Part shown: piece after piece, positions 1-6,290 of the stretch | Layout of the letters: every line of letters starts with the position of its first letter | Numbering within the stretch: position 1 is the stretch's first letter | Assembly: GCA_029101305.1 (NCBI GenBank) | Contig: JAQXQS010000038.1 | Location: forward strand, 1 to 33,303 | Length of the DNA stretch: 33,303 nucleotides | Source: Clostridia bacterium | GTDB lineage: Bacteria > Bacillota > Clostridia > Lachnospirales > Lachnospiraceae | Direction of reading: 5' to 3' | Position numbers and translations under genes: made by a program | Notes under the pieces: generated by a model | Told to the model about the DNA's origin: nothing | Databases searched by the model: none | What the model saw: the letters and a program-made list of their open reading frames with translations, nothing else

Positions 1-454
1 GATCCTCTTCTTTTATCTCACGCTCGATCACCTTGCAGGCAAACTCCAGTGCCATGCCGCCGAGCTCATTTTTCACTTCATTGACAGCTTTACGTTTCTC
101 CTGGGCAATATCGCTCTCAGCCTTCTCCTTCATGGCACGGGCTTCCTGCGCTGCGCTCTTCAGGATCTCCTCACTCTGAAGGGATGCTGTCTTCTGTGCC
201 TCTGTCACAATGTCACTGGCCTTCGCTTTGGCCTGCTGCATATTCTGCTCATACTCTGTCTTCATGGCAATTGCCTCTTCCTTTGCCTTCGTAGCGTCCT
301 GAATCTGGGCATCTGCCATCGCTCTTCTCTTCTGAAGCATTTCATTGACAGGCTTGAACAGAAATCTTTTTATCAGATACATCTGGAGAAAAAGGTTGCA
401 GATCTGTGCAACAAACGTCCACGGCACAATTCCTACAAGTTCCTGTACCTGCAT
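1..454 (-). CDS. atpF: ATP synthase F0 subunit b (C-terminal end cut by window edge)
   Basis: Subunit b is the peripheral stalk that links the membrane sector to F1. 151 residues are visible from an ATG at 454, preceded by AGGAGGT (461-467) six bases upstream. The N-terminus has one membrane segment (about residues 10-28), ending in the family-like LIKRFLFKPVNEML. A long charged, alanine/glutamate/lysine-rich heptad-like helix then runs to the window edge, as expected for the dimeric stalk. The C-terminal delta-contacting part is missing because the window starts inside the gene. It lies 30 bp downstream of atpE, in the usual order a-c-b. Family membership is clear from both the sequence and the operon position. 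Confidence 0.95.
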   Translation of the reverse strand, partial: MQVQELVGIVPWTFVAQICNLFLQMYLIKRFLFKPVNEMLQKRRAMADAQIQDATKAKEEAIAMKTEYEQNMQQAKAKASDIVTEAQKTASLQSEEILKSAAQEARAMKEKAESDIAQEKRKAVNEVKNELGGMALEFACKVIEREIKEED

Positions 455-484
455 GTTCTAACCTCCTGTTGTAACCCTCATTTA

Positions 485-778
<294 letters not shown>

Positions 779-895
779 TTATTTATTATTTCTCTTTCTT
801 TTTAATACAATTTCAGCTGACGGTTTCTAACAAAATTCTTTTACCATCAGAACAACCTGCCAGAAAAGTGAATTTCCTTTCAGGTTTTCCCTGCA

Positions 896-1654
896 TTACT
901 CTTCTGCTGCATTCGCAATATACATCACCGTCAGCATACAGAAAATAAACGCCTGCATGATTCCGGAGAACCAGTCAAAATAAACTGACAGAATTGCCGG
1001 AATACCAACATCCAGGAATGGGATCTTCGCCAATACATCGCCTACAATACCCGGAATCAGTCCGAACAGCTTGGAACTGGCCAGTGCCAGTGCCGCATAG
1101 ATCAGACCATTGATAACCACACCGGAAAGGATATTTCCGAAATGTCGGCATGCCATACTGATCGGCGTTGCGATTTCAGAAAGAATATTAAACGGTGTCA
1201 TGATCGGGATCGGGGTCGTAAATCCCTTCATATATCCACCAAGACCGTTTGTCTTGATCTTCTGTGCTGTGATCATGGTAAACACCACGATTGCCCATGC
1301 AGCCTCTGTGGAAAGATCTGCTGTGGGGCTTCGAAGTCCCACAAGACTGATCAGGTTGGATACCACACTTGTAGCAAACAATGCTGCCACAAAAGGAATC
1401 ATATACCTGAATTTTTCGCCCATATTGCCAATAACAAATTTATCGGCTGTCTCCACCAGAAGCTCGGCTACCGCCTGCCTTTTGGATATCTTCTCCACCT
1501 TCAGGTCATGTGTCAGCCAGATGCAGAGCCCTGTGATCAGAAGCATGACCAGCCAGCTTACCACCAGTGTCTCCGTGATCTGAAATTTCCCCAGGATGGG
1601 AACCTCAAAGGGAAATGTATAGAATATCCTGCCACCGGTTATTTCTATGTCCAT
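896..1654 (-). CDS. atpB: ATP synthase F0 subunit a
   Basis: Subunit a provides the two ion half-channels next to the c ring. It has 252 residues and several hydrophobic segments. The essential stator arginine is Arg170 in SMACRHFGNILSG, and the C-terminal helix FIFCMLTVMYIANAAEE is family-typical. The start ATG at 1654 has a strong GGAGGTG site just upstream (about 1662-1668). It sits between the AtpI-like gene and atpE, and a 132-bp gap separates it from atpE, where a short spacer is usual before the highly expressed c gene. Nothing is broken or missing. The motif and gene order make the assignment secure. Confidence 0.96.
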   Translation of the reverse strand: MDIEITGGRIFYTFPFEVPILGKFQITETLVVSWLVMLLITGLCIWLTHDLKVEKISKRQAVAELLVETADKFVIGNMGEKFRYMIPFVAALFATSVVSNLISLVGLRSPTADLSTEAAWAIVVFTMITAQKIKTNGLGGYMKGFTTPIPIMTPFNILSEIATPISMACRHFGNILSGVVINGLIYAALALASSKLFGLIPGIVGDVLAKIPFLDVGIPAILSVYFDWFSGIMQAFIFCMLTVMYIANAAEE

Positions 1655-1755
1655 GTACTCTCACCTCCTGTCGCTATATATTTTGTTATCTGTTCAGAGC
1701 CAGCTTCCAAAATGCTACGCATTTCGTCGGTATGGCATATCTGCCAAATAGATTT

Positions 1756-2181
1756 CTATGCAGCCCGCTTTCCTCCGATTATTCCCACTGTCTTGATCAC
1801 AATGTTCGGAAAAAGTAATGGAAGAAGGCCTGCCACAAACTGAAAGCAAGGAACTGCGATTGCCAGAATGCCCCAAAGGATCTGAAACGTCATTCTCTGG
1901 GTATAACTGGTCTTCATCTTCGCTGCTGCCTGCTTATCATCCTCCATGGATACCACCTTCTGTACAGTAAGTCCCATAAGGAAAAAATTCAGTACTGCTA
2001 CGATGCCTCCCACAAAGCCTCCAAGAATCACTGTATAATCAAACGGAATCTGCTCCGGTGATATCAGATGTCCGATTCCAAATACAGCCCACATCAAAGC
2101 TACACATACAAATGTACCAATGGCAACCTTCCTGGTCTCTTTTTTCACCGCTGGCTGCACATCTGCAAACATTCTGCTCAT
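1756..2181 (-). CDS. AtpI-like ATP synthase accessory membrane protein
   Basis: This is a 141-residue protein with four predicted membrane segments (about residues 20-42, 47-71, 94-114 and 116-134) and a short charged loop (MEDDKQAAAKMKTSY) between the second and third. It lies between the AtpZ-like gene and atpB, where clostridia normally carry an ATP synthase subunit I family protein. Members of that family help assemble the c ring and may affect Mg2+ supply; no catalytic residue is known. The start ATG at 2181 follows GGGAG about 7 bases upstream. Identification rests mainly on topology, length and position, because the sequence of this family is poorly conserved. Confidence 0.75.
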   Translation of the reverse strand: MSRMFADVQPAVKKETRKVAIGTFVCVALMWAVFGIGHLISPEQIPFDYTVILGGFVGGIVAVLNFFLMGLTVQKVVSMEDDKQAAAKMKTSYTQRMTFQILWGILAIAVPCFQFVAGLLPLLFPNIVIKTVGIIGGKRAA

Positions 2182-2192
2182 ATAAGTCTCCC

Positions 2193-2232
2193 TTCTAATG
2201 ATGTCGGTTATCTCTTCTAATGATGCCGGTTA
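2193..2232 (-). repeat. 22-bp tandem duplication at the atpZ-like/atpI-like junction
   Basis: An 18-bp sequence occurs at 2193-2210 and again at 2215-2232 with a single mismatch. On the minus strand it contains the last codons and stop of the AtpZ-like gene in one copy and the untranslated stretch before the AtpI-like ribosome-binding site in the other. It looks like a local duplication of the gene end. Confidence 0.8.
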
Positions 2233-2480
2233 AATGAAACTTTATTCTTTTTTTTCTCCTTTTTCTGATGGCTGGTTACAGAAAGATAAAGTTTATAGGC
2301 TACTGTAAAGGAGCCACCCAGTCCGAAAAAAAAGCCAGGAAGGAAAATCCATTCCCCAATTCCCAGATTCGTGCTCATCCACCAGCAGATCAGAAGACAC
2401 AGAAGAAGAGGAGTAATAAAAGACAGGCTAAATTGACTAAGGAGCGTCAAATTCTTGATGATATCTCCCCATTTTTTCAT
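2217..2480 (-). CDS. AtpZ-like small membrane protein, first gene of the ATP synthase operon
   Basis: This protein has 87 residues with two membrane helices (about residues 14-34 and 42-66) and a lysine-rich C-terminal tail (HQKKEKKKNK). Small two-helix proteins of the AtpZ/AtpI type commonly open the atp operon in Firmicutes and are thought to act with AtpI in c-ring assembly or Mg2+/Ca2+ handling. The ATG at 2480 follows GGAGG by 5 bases. It is the first gene after the promoter at 2517-2545 and ends 35 bp before the AtpI-like start. The assignment is by position and topology, since there is no sharp sequence motif. Confidence 0.7.
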   Translation of the reverse strand: MKKWGDIIKNLTLLSQFSLSFITPLLLCLLICWWMSTNLGIGEWIFLPGFFFGLGGSFTVAYKLYLSVTSHQKKEKKKNKVSFNRHH

Positions 2481-2516
2481 AAATCCCTCCTATCTAAAGT
2501 CTCATTTTATAGACAG

Positions 2517-2545
2517 ATTTTAACACAATTTGCCGTGGATAGCAA
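2517..2545 (-). promoter_or_regulatory. Sigma-A promoter of the atp operon
   Basis: On the minus strand there is TTGCTA (-35, 2545-2540), a 17-nt spacer and TAAAAT (-10, 2522-2517). The predicted start lies about 30 nt upstream of the first ATG at 2480. The rest of 2481-2760 is very AT-rich. It also holds a perfect 8-bp hairpin (AAAAACCA/TGGTTTTT, 2567-2585) just upstream of the promoter. Confidence 0.6.
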
Positions 2546-2756
2546 CTTTTATTGTGAAAATTGTTTAAAAACCAGTGTGGTTTTTATAGCATATCGTCAA
2601 TTTTTTCACATTTTCAAAAACAACTTTATGCTAACAGATTTCTCTTTTTTTGTCTTTATACAATATTTTCGAATTGACTAAAATTTAGGCATTTTATGTT
2701 GCTTTGTCTAGAATCTGGTTAAAAAAGGTTCTAAATGACAAACAAAAAATTCTTAT

Positions 2757-2819
2757 AAAAAAACTGCTCTGTATCAGCATTCCCATTCTTTGGTAAAATC
2801 ATGCCATACAAAGCAGTTT
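2757..2819 (-). terminator. Rho-independent terminator downstream of the binding-protein gene
   Basis: A 14-bp stem with one wobble (2806-2819 with 2761-2774) and a long 31-nt loop is followed on the minus strand by seven T. It ends transcription from the gene at 2932-4032 before the atp promoter. Confidence 0.75.
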
Positions 2820-2890
2820 CTCTTTTGTAAATTATCAATTCCAATACGAGTCAGCAGTCGACTAGTTTTTATCTGTTAACCTTTTTGCAT

Positions 2891-2930
2891 TAGAGTCTGT
2901 TTAAAAAAAACATTCCTGCAATCTGCACAC
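2891..2930. repeat. 40-bp dispersed repeat, copy 1
   Basis: TAGAG-TCTG, then an A-rich stretch, then CATTCCTGCAATCTGCAC (2911-2928). A second copy in the same orientation is at 14466-14504, with the last 18 bases identical. Here it lies directly after the stop codon of the binding-protein gene. Confidence 0.75.
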
Positions 2931-2931
2931 T

Positions 2932-4032
2932 CTAGTTCGCATACAGATAAGCGCTATATGCCGGATCATCAATGGTGGAAGCATCAATCCAGGCTGGATC
3001 AATCCGCACATTTCTGGTAATCTCCACACTTTTCTTCGGTGCAGTCGCCATAAGTGCAGTCCAGATGGTCTGATATCCCATAGCATAAGGCTGCTGGGAA
3101 ACCACGCCTACCTCTTTATTATTGCGGATAGCTTCCTGCTGTTTCGCAGTCCCGTCAACACCAACCATCACAATCGGATCCTTGGTCTCATCTTTCGCCA
3201 TATCCAGATACAGATCAGAAATATCTGCATTGGTGCAGAACACACCGTCCAGCTGTGGATTCTTATCAAGTACTTCCTGCATTGCCGCTACCATATCATC
3301 TACCTGATCCTGGTAAATTATGTCAACCACCTCAATATCCGGGTAATTGGCGATGTAATCTGTAAAGCCCTCTACACGCTCCTGCACACTCTGGGTTTTC
3401 TCCTGAGCGGAAAAGACAACAACTTTCCCCATTTTTCCAATGGCAGATGCCAGCCTGTATGCTGCGATTTCTCCTACTCTTGTATTGTCTGTTCCTCGAA
3501 AAGCGCGGATCATCTTACTGTCACTTACGCCGGAATCAAAGGCTACAACCGGGATTCCATTTTCTTTGGCAGCTTCCAGCTGTGCCTGAAGGGAATCCAT
3601 GTCACTTGCTGAAACACACAGAACATCCGGATTCTCTGCAATTACAGCATCCAGGGTATTTACCTGGCTCTCCACGTCCTTCTCATCGCTGGCTCCTTCG
3701 AAGGTCATTGTCACCTGATCGTCCTTCTCGAAACCATATGCCTGATTTACATCTGCAATCGCCTGCTCCATTCCCTGTCTTACCAGATTCCAGAATTCTC
3801 CGCTGGTGCTCTTGCTCACAACTGCCACACGGGCTCCTGTCTGGATTTCTACAGATGTATCAATTTCAGGAATAATGGGATCCTTTTCTTCCTGTGCTTC
3901 CTCTGTGGATTCTGTAGTCTGTTCATCTGCAACCAATGGTGCGATTACTTTCTCCACCTCTTCCTTCTTACATCCGGTCATCGTGCATAATGCAGCCAGA
4001 AGAACAACAGGTATCACTGCTACTTTTTTCAT
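2932..4032 (-). CDS. Sugar-type ABC substrate-binding lipoprotein (periplasmic-binding protein family 4), orphan
   Basis: This is a 366-residue lipoprotein: basic start MKK, a hydrophobic signal and a lipobox ending in Cys21 (MTGC), followed by an acidic, threonine/glutamate-rich linker (about residues 22-60). The mature part has the ribose/galactose-binding fold pattern: VAVVSKSTSGEFWNLVRQGM at the start, then ENPDVLCVSASD, GIPVVAFDSGV, DGVFCTNADI and VGVDGT at the expected spacings. It should bind a sugar or similar small ligand outside the cell. I chose ATG 4032 because GAGGAG lies 8 bases upstream; the longer GTG at 4041 would overlap that site. No permease or ATPase gene is adjacent, so it may serve a distant transporter or signal to a sensor. 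The ligand is unknown. Confidence 0.88.
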   Translation of the reverse strand: MKKVAVIPVVLLAALCTMTGCKKEEVEKVIAPLVADEQTTESTEEAQEEKDPIIPEIDTSVEIQTGARVAVVSKSTSGEFWNLVRQGMEQAIADVNQAYGFEKDDQVTMTFEGASDEKDVESQVNTLDAVIAENPDVLCVSASDMDSLQAQLEAAKENGIPVVAFDSGVSDSKMIRAFRGTDNTRVGEIAAYRLASAIGKMGKVVVFSAQEKTQSVQERVEGFTDYIANYPDIEVVDIIYQDQVDDMVAAMQEVLDKNPQLDGVFCTNADISDLYLDMAKDETKDPIVMVGVDGTAKQQEAIRNNKEVGVVSQQPYAMGYQTIWTALMATAPKKSVEITRNVRIDPAWIDASTIDDPAYSAYLYAN

Positions 4033-4132
4033 TTCATTCACTCCTCATCTGAATGCTTAAAGGCATTCTGCTCTCAAATACCTATACCAAACAATTTTCG
4101 CAGTCTTAATCTCAGTTTAATCTTGCTTTTAC

Positions 4133-4160
4133 ATTATACACATTTTCCGCTCCGCGTCCA
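4133..4160 (-). promoter_or_regulatory. Promoter of the binding-protein gene, with leader hairpin
   Basis: On the minus strand: TGGACG (4160-4155), a 16-nt spacer and a perfect TATAAT (4138-4133). The leader of about 95 nt ends in a GAATGC/GCATTC hairpin (4051-4068) immediately before the GAGGAG site, which could modulate translation. Confidence 0.6.
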
Positions 4161-4176
4161 TAGTTTTCATTATTTT

Positions 4177-4917
4177 TTAACAAAATGATGTCAGAGCGTG
4201 TTTGAAAAAGTCAGCAAATTCAGCTCCTTCAGGTCTGGTTTCAAACTTCATCTCCTTACCGGTAACCGGATGGGAAAAGGTCAGGCTTGCTGCACACAAA
4301 GCCAGACCACCAGCCCCAATTGCCCCGTCGGTTCCGGCGCCGTACTTCCGGTCACCAGCCAGTGGCATTCCTGCATGAGCCATCTGCACCCGTATCTGGT
4401 GGTGGCGTCCTGTGTCCAGATGAATCCTCAATAACCATTTCTTGCTATCCGTTATTCTATCCCGGGCTTCATCCAGAACCTCATAGGAAAGCCGGGCACA
4501 TTTCGCTCCTGGCGTATTTTTATCAACTACGGCAGAAGTATTGGATTTTCCGTCTTTTTTCAGATAATTTTCCAGAACCGTACAGTCATCTCCCAATGCT
4601 GGCGGCATCCCATAAGTTACCGCCAGATAAATCTTTTCCATTTTTCCCGCAGTAATCTGTGCACTTAATCCCTTTGCGGCTTTCGGCGTTTTGCCAAATA
4701 CCAGTATTCCCTCTACCGGCTGATCCAGTCTGTGGATTACCGCAAGATAGGGAATACTCCTTCCCCCTGCTTTCACCGCCAGATAATTCTTAAGGCAGCT
4801 TTCCATATCCATTGCACCGATTCTGGCATTCTGTACTGCCAGTCCTGCTGGTTTCCGGCAGACAATAATATCTTTATCTTCAAAAAGAATATAATCTTCT
4901 ATCTTTCCACTGAACAT
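4177..4917 (-). CDS. RluA-family RNA pseudouridine synthase
   Basis: The 246-residue enzyme isomerises uridine to pseudouridine in rRNA or tRNA. The catalytic motif is HRLD at residues 62-65 (Asp65 is the nucleophile), in HRLDQPVEGILVFGKT. The downstream family block TGRHHQIRVQMAHAGMPLAGD is also intact. There is no S4 domain at the N-terminus, as in short RluA-type enzymes. The frame is open upstream to 5016, but that part is the 73-bp repeat at 4969-5041 read as protein; ATG 4917 has AAAGG about 8 bases upstream and begins the domain. The last codons overlap a dispersed AGCGTGTTTGAAAAAG repeat (4195-4210), so the C-terminus FFKHALTSFC is repeat-derived. The target site cannot be told from sequence. 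Confidence 0.9.
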   Translation of the reverse strand: MFSGKIEDYILFEDKDIIVCRKPAGLAVQNARIGAMDMESCLKNYLAVKAGGRSIPYLAVIHRLDQPVEGILVFGKTPKAAKGLSAQITAGKMEKIYLAVTYGMPPALGDDCTVLENYLKKDGKSNTSAVVDKNTPGAKCARLSYEVLDEARDRITDSKKWLLRIHLDTGRHHQIRVQMAHAGMPLAGDRKYGAGTDGAIGAGGLALCAASLTFSHPVTGKEMKFETRPEGAEFADFFKHALTSFC

Positions 4918-4968
4918 ATCAATAACCTTTCTGTTCCTTCTAATTATTATGAGTGTTCCATGAATGAA

Positions 4969-5041
4969 AGCCTGAGCAATATCCATAAATCCGCCATGCA
5001 AGCATAGTGAATTCATGGCTGCCGCACAGGACTTTCATAGT
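4969..5041 (+). repeat. 73-bp palindromic dispersed element, copy 1
   Basis: It begins AGCCTGAGCAATATCC and ends GGACTTTCATAGT. It matches the reverse complement of 11485-11557 at about 66 of 73 positions by hand alignment. The element is an imperfect inverted repeat centred on ATGCAAGCAT. It lies upstream of the RluA-family gene and generates a spurious N-terminal extension there. Confidence 0.85.
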
Positions 5042-5074
5042 AATTATAGAGGATGCCTTCTTTTTTTACAACAG

Positions 5075-5118
5075 AAAAAGACGGTCATCACTCTACTTAT
5101 CTTCAAATGATGACCGTC
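5075..5118 (-). terminator. Strong terminator ending the 5075-5888 transcript
   Basis: A perfect 11-bp stem, GACGGTCATCA/TGATGACCGTC (5080-5090 with 5108-5118), with a 17-nt loop, is followed on the minus strand by five T. No protein gene lies between it and the promoter at 5895-5923, so it must end that transcript. Confidence 0.8.
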
Positions 5119-5888
5119 CTAAAACTCTTCAGTATCCAATGGTCTCTACCTCGTTTTTCAAATTGTTTTCAATTTAATATTTACGTGGTCTATATTCAGT
5201 TGTTCTATATTTAGTTGTTGATTTTATTTAAAATATCTTATCTTATTCCCTGCTCATAAACGATATGATGTTTATCATTCGGTTTATTTAGAAGTTCTAT
5301 AGATGGAAATTACAATTTCACTTATTATAATCTCATTTGCAGAAATACCGAATACACTTCTTAATGCCCTGAATCATTGATATAAACAATTTCAAACTTA
5401 AGATATTAAATCCAAAACCACTTACTGGTTCATCTGCTCTCTCATATATGATATATGATAAAAAGTATGGGCGGAAGTTCCTGATATATTTCTGACTGGA
5501 ATATCAGATCTGATATTCATCTAATGCAAAGCTTCGATTCATATTCTAAAGGTTCAATATGGATCTCAAAATATCGTTCTTATCTAAGATAAGGGTTATA
5601 TTCTCTGAAGAAATGTTTCTTTACACAAGTTTCAGATCTTTGTATTAGTGGTGGACAGTTATTCAATATAAGTAATCGCTTCTATATACCTTTGATACGT
5701 TTCTTAAGTATCAGCTGAATCAAGTGATACTTGCATTTATAGGAATCGAATCTTCGTATCAGGTCTTCTTGCAGGAAACGCGATTCCTGTCTCTCTTATA
5801 TTGATTAGGAAAATTCTATGTTCCCATCGGAATCACTAAGCTCCTTTCTTTATGAAGTTGTTTGGTTTTTCTCTTGTTTTCTTTTGAT
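5075..5888 (-). ncRNA. Candidate large structured noncoding RNA (about 810 nt)
   Basis: A promoter at 5895-5923 and a terminator at 5075-5118 bracket about 810 nt with no open frame of gene length on either strand. Local inverted repeats are dense: 5781-5788/5741-5748 (8 bp), 5725-5732/5706-5713 (8 bp), nested 5598-5602/5570-5574 and 5588-5593/5579-5584, 5556-5561/5540-5545, a perfect 20-bp palindrome at 5499-5518, 5426-5430/5416-5420, 5347-5353/5277-5283, 5270-5275/5256-5261 and 5170-5175/5160-5165. A 15-nt tandem repeat lies at 5189-5218 with a weaker third unit at 5175-5189. Near the 5' end AAGGAG precedes a six-codon GTG frame (GTG to TAG), which is probably not meaningful. Large ornate RNAs such as OLE, ROOL and GOLLD are known in Firmicutes; I cannot assign this to any of them. 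A decayed gene remains possible. Confidence 0.55.
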
Positions 5889-5894
5889 GTGTTT

Positions 5895-5923
5895 ATATTA
5901 CCATTTCGCTTTCAATTTGTCAA
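5895..5923 (-). promoter_or_regulatory. Near-consensus sigma-A promoter facing a noncoding region
   Basis: On the minus strand: TTGACA (5923-5918), exactly 17 nt, then TAATAT (5900-5895). It is one of the best promoters in the window, yet no protein gene follows for more than 970 nt. It implies high expression of the 5075-5888 transcript. Confidence 0.8.
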
Positions 5924-6095
5924 TGCTTTTCTGTGCATTTTTCATTTTATTTCTGTTTTATTTTCTATTCATGCGTATTAATTCTGTTTTTTTGTATTAA
6001 TTATTTTAATTATTCAGAATATTTATTTTATCTTAATTCGCACAGACATTGCACATTTTTGAAAAAAGTATGACGTAAGTAACGCAATACAAGAA

Positions 6096-6227
6096 AGAAT
6101 CCTGCTTTGCAGGATTCTCTGCCTGCGGCGGGTCGCTCCATGCGACATCTACCGCTCCGCCGCAGTGCGATCCTGCCCGGCAGGGCTTTTTGTGTAATAG
6201 GAGATTCCAACGGAATTTCCTATTACA
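6096..6227. repeat. GC-rich compound palindromic element
   Basis: Three consecutive hairpins plus a small palindrome: AGAATCCTGC/GCAGGATTCT (6096-6118, perfect 10 bp); CTGCGGCGG/CCGCCGCAG with inner GTCGC/GCGAC (6123-6165); CCTGCC/GGCAGG (6172-6184); and TGTAATAGGAGATTCC with GGAATTTCCTATTACA (6193-6227, 16 bp, one wobble). It is far richer in GC than the AT-rich DNA to its left and probably belongs to a dispersed intergenic family. The remaining DNA (5924-6095) is AT-rich and shows nothing further. Confidence 0.7.
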
Positions 6228-6228
6228 T

Positions 6229-6266
6229 AAAAAATCAGGCCACTCTTTTTTGAAAGAATGACCTGA
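6229..6266 (-). terminator. Terminator of the hydratase gene
   Basis: The 14-bp stem (6253-6266 with 6235-6248, two wobble pairs) has a 4-nt loop and is followed by six T on the minus strand. It begins about 25 bp after the hydratase stop codon. Confidence 0.85.
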
Positions 6267-6290
6267 CCTTAATTTTCTTATTCTGTTATA

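Noticed and set aside
1110-1843. Long plus-strand open frames opposite atpB
   Set aside because: They are antisense shadows of a clear conserved gene, with cysteine/histidine-rich composition and no start signals.
4918-5016. 33-codon N-terminal extension of the RluA-family protein
   Set aside because: It is mostly the 73-bp palindromic repeat in translation and has no ribosome-binding site; ATG 4917 starts the domain.
5075-5888. Short protein-like patches on the minus strand (for example frames ending YIRNFRP.. or EIVISIYRTSK) suggesting a pseudogene
   Set aside because: The patches lie in different frames with many stops and no recognisable family; the promoter/terminator pair fits RNA better. 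It is kept as the main alternative explanation.
5818-6000. Hydrophobic 60-codon plus-strand frame (possible toxin-like peptide)
   Set aside because: It is the complement of an A-rich stretch holding a near-perfect minus-strand promoter, has no ribosome-binding site and is almost all T-rich codons.
6028-6210. 60-codon minus-strand frame
   Set aside because: It coincides with the compound palindromic element and lacks a ribosome-binding site.
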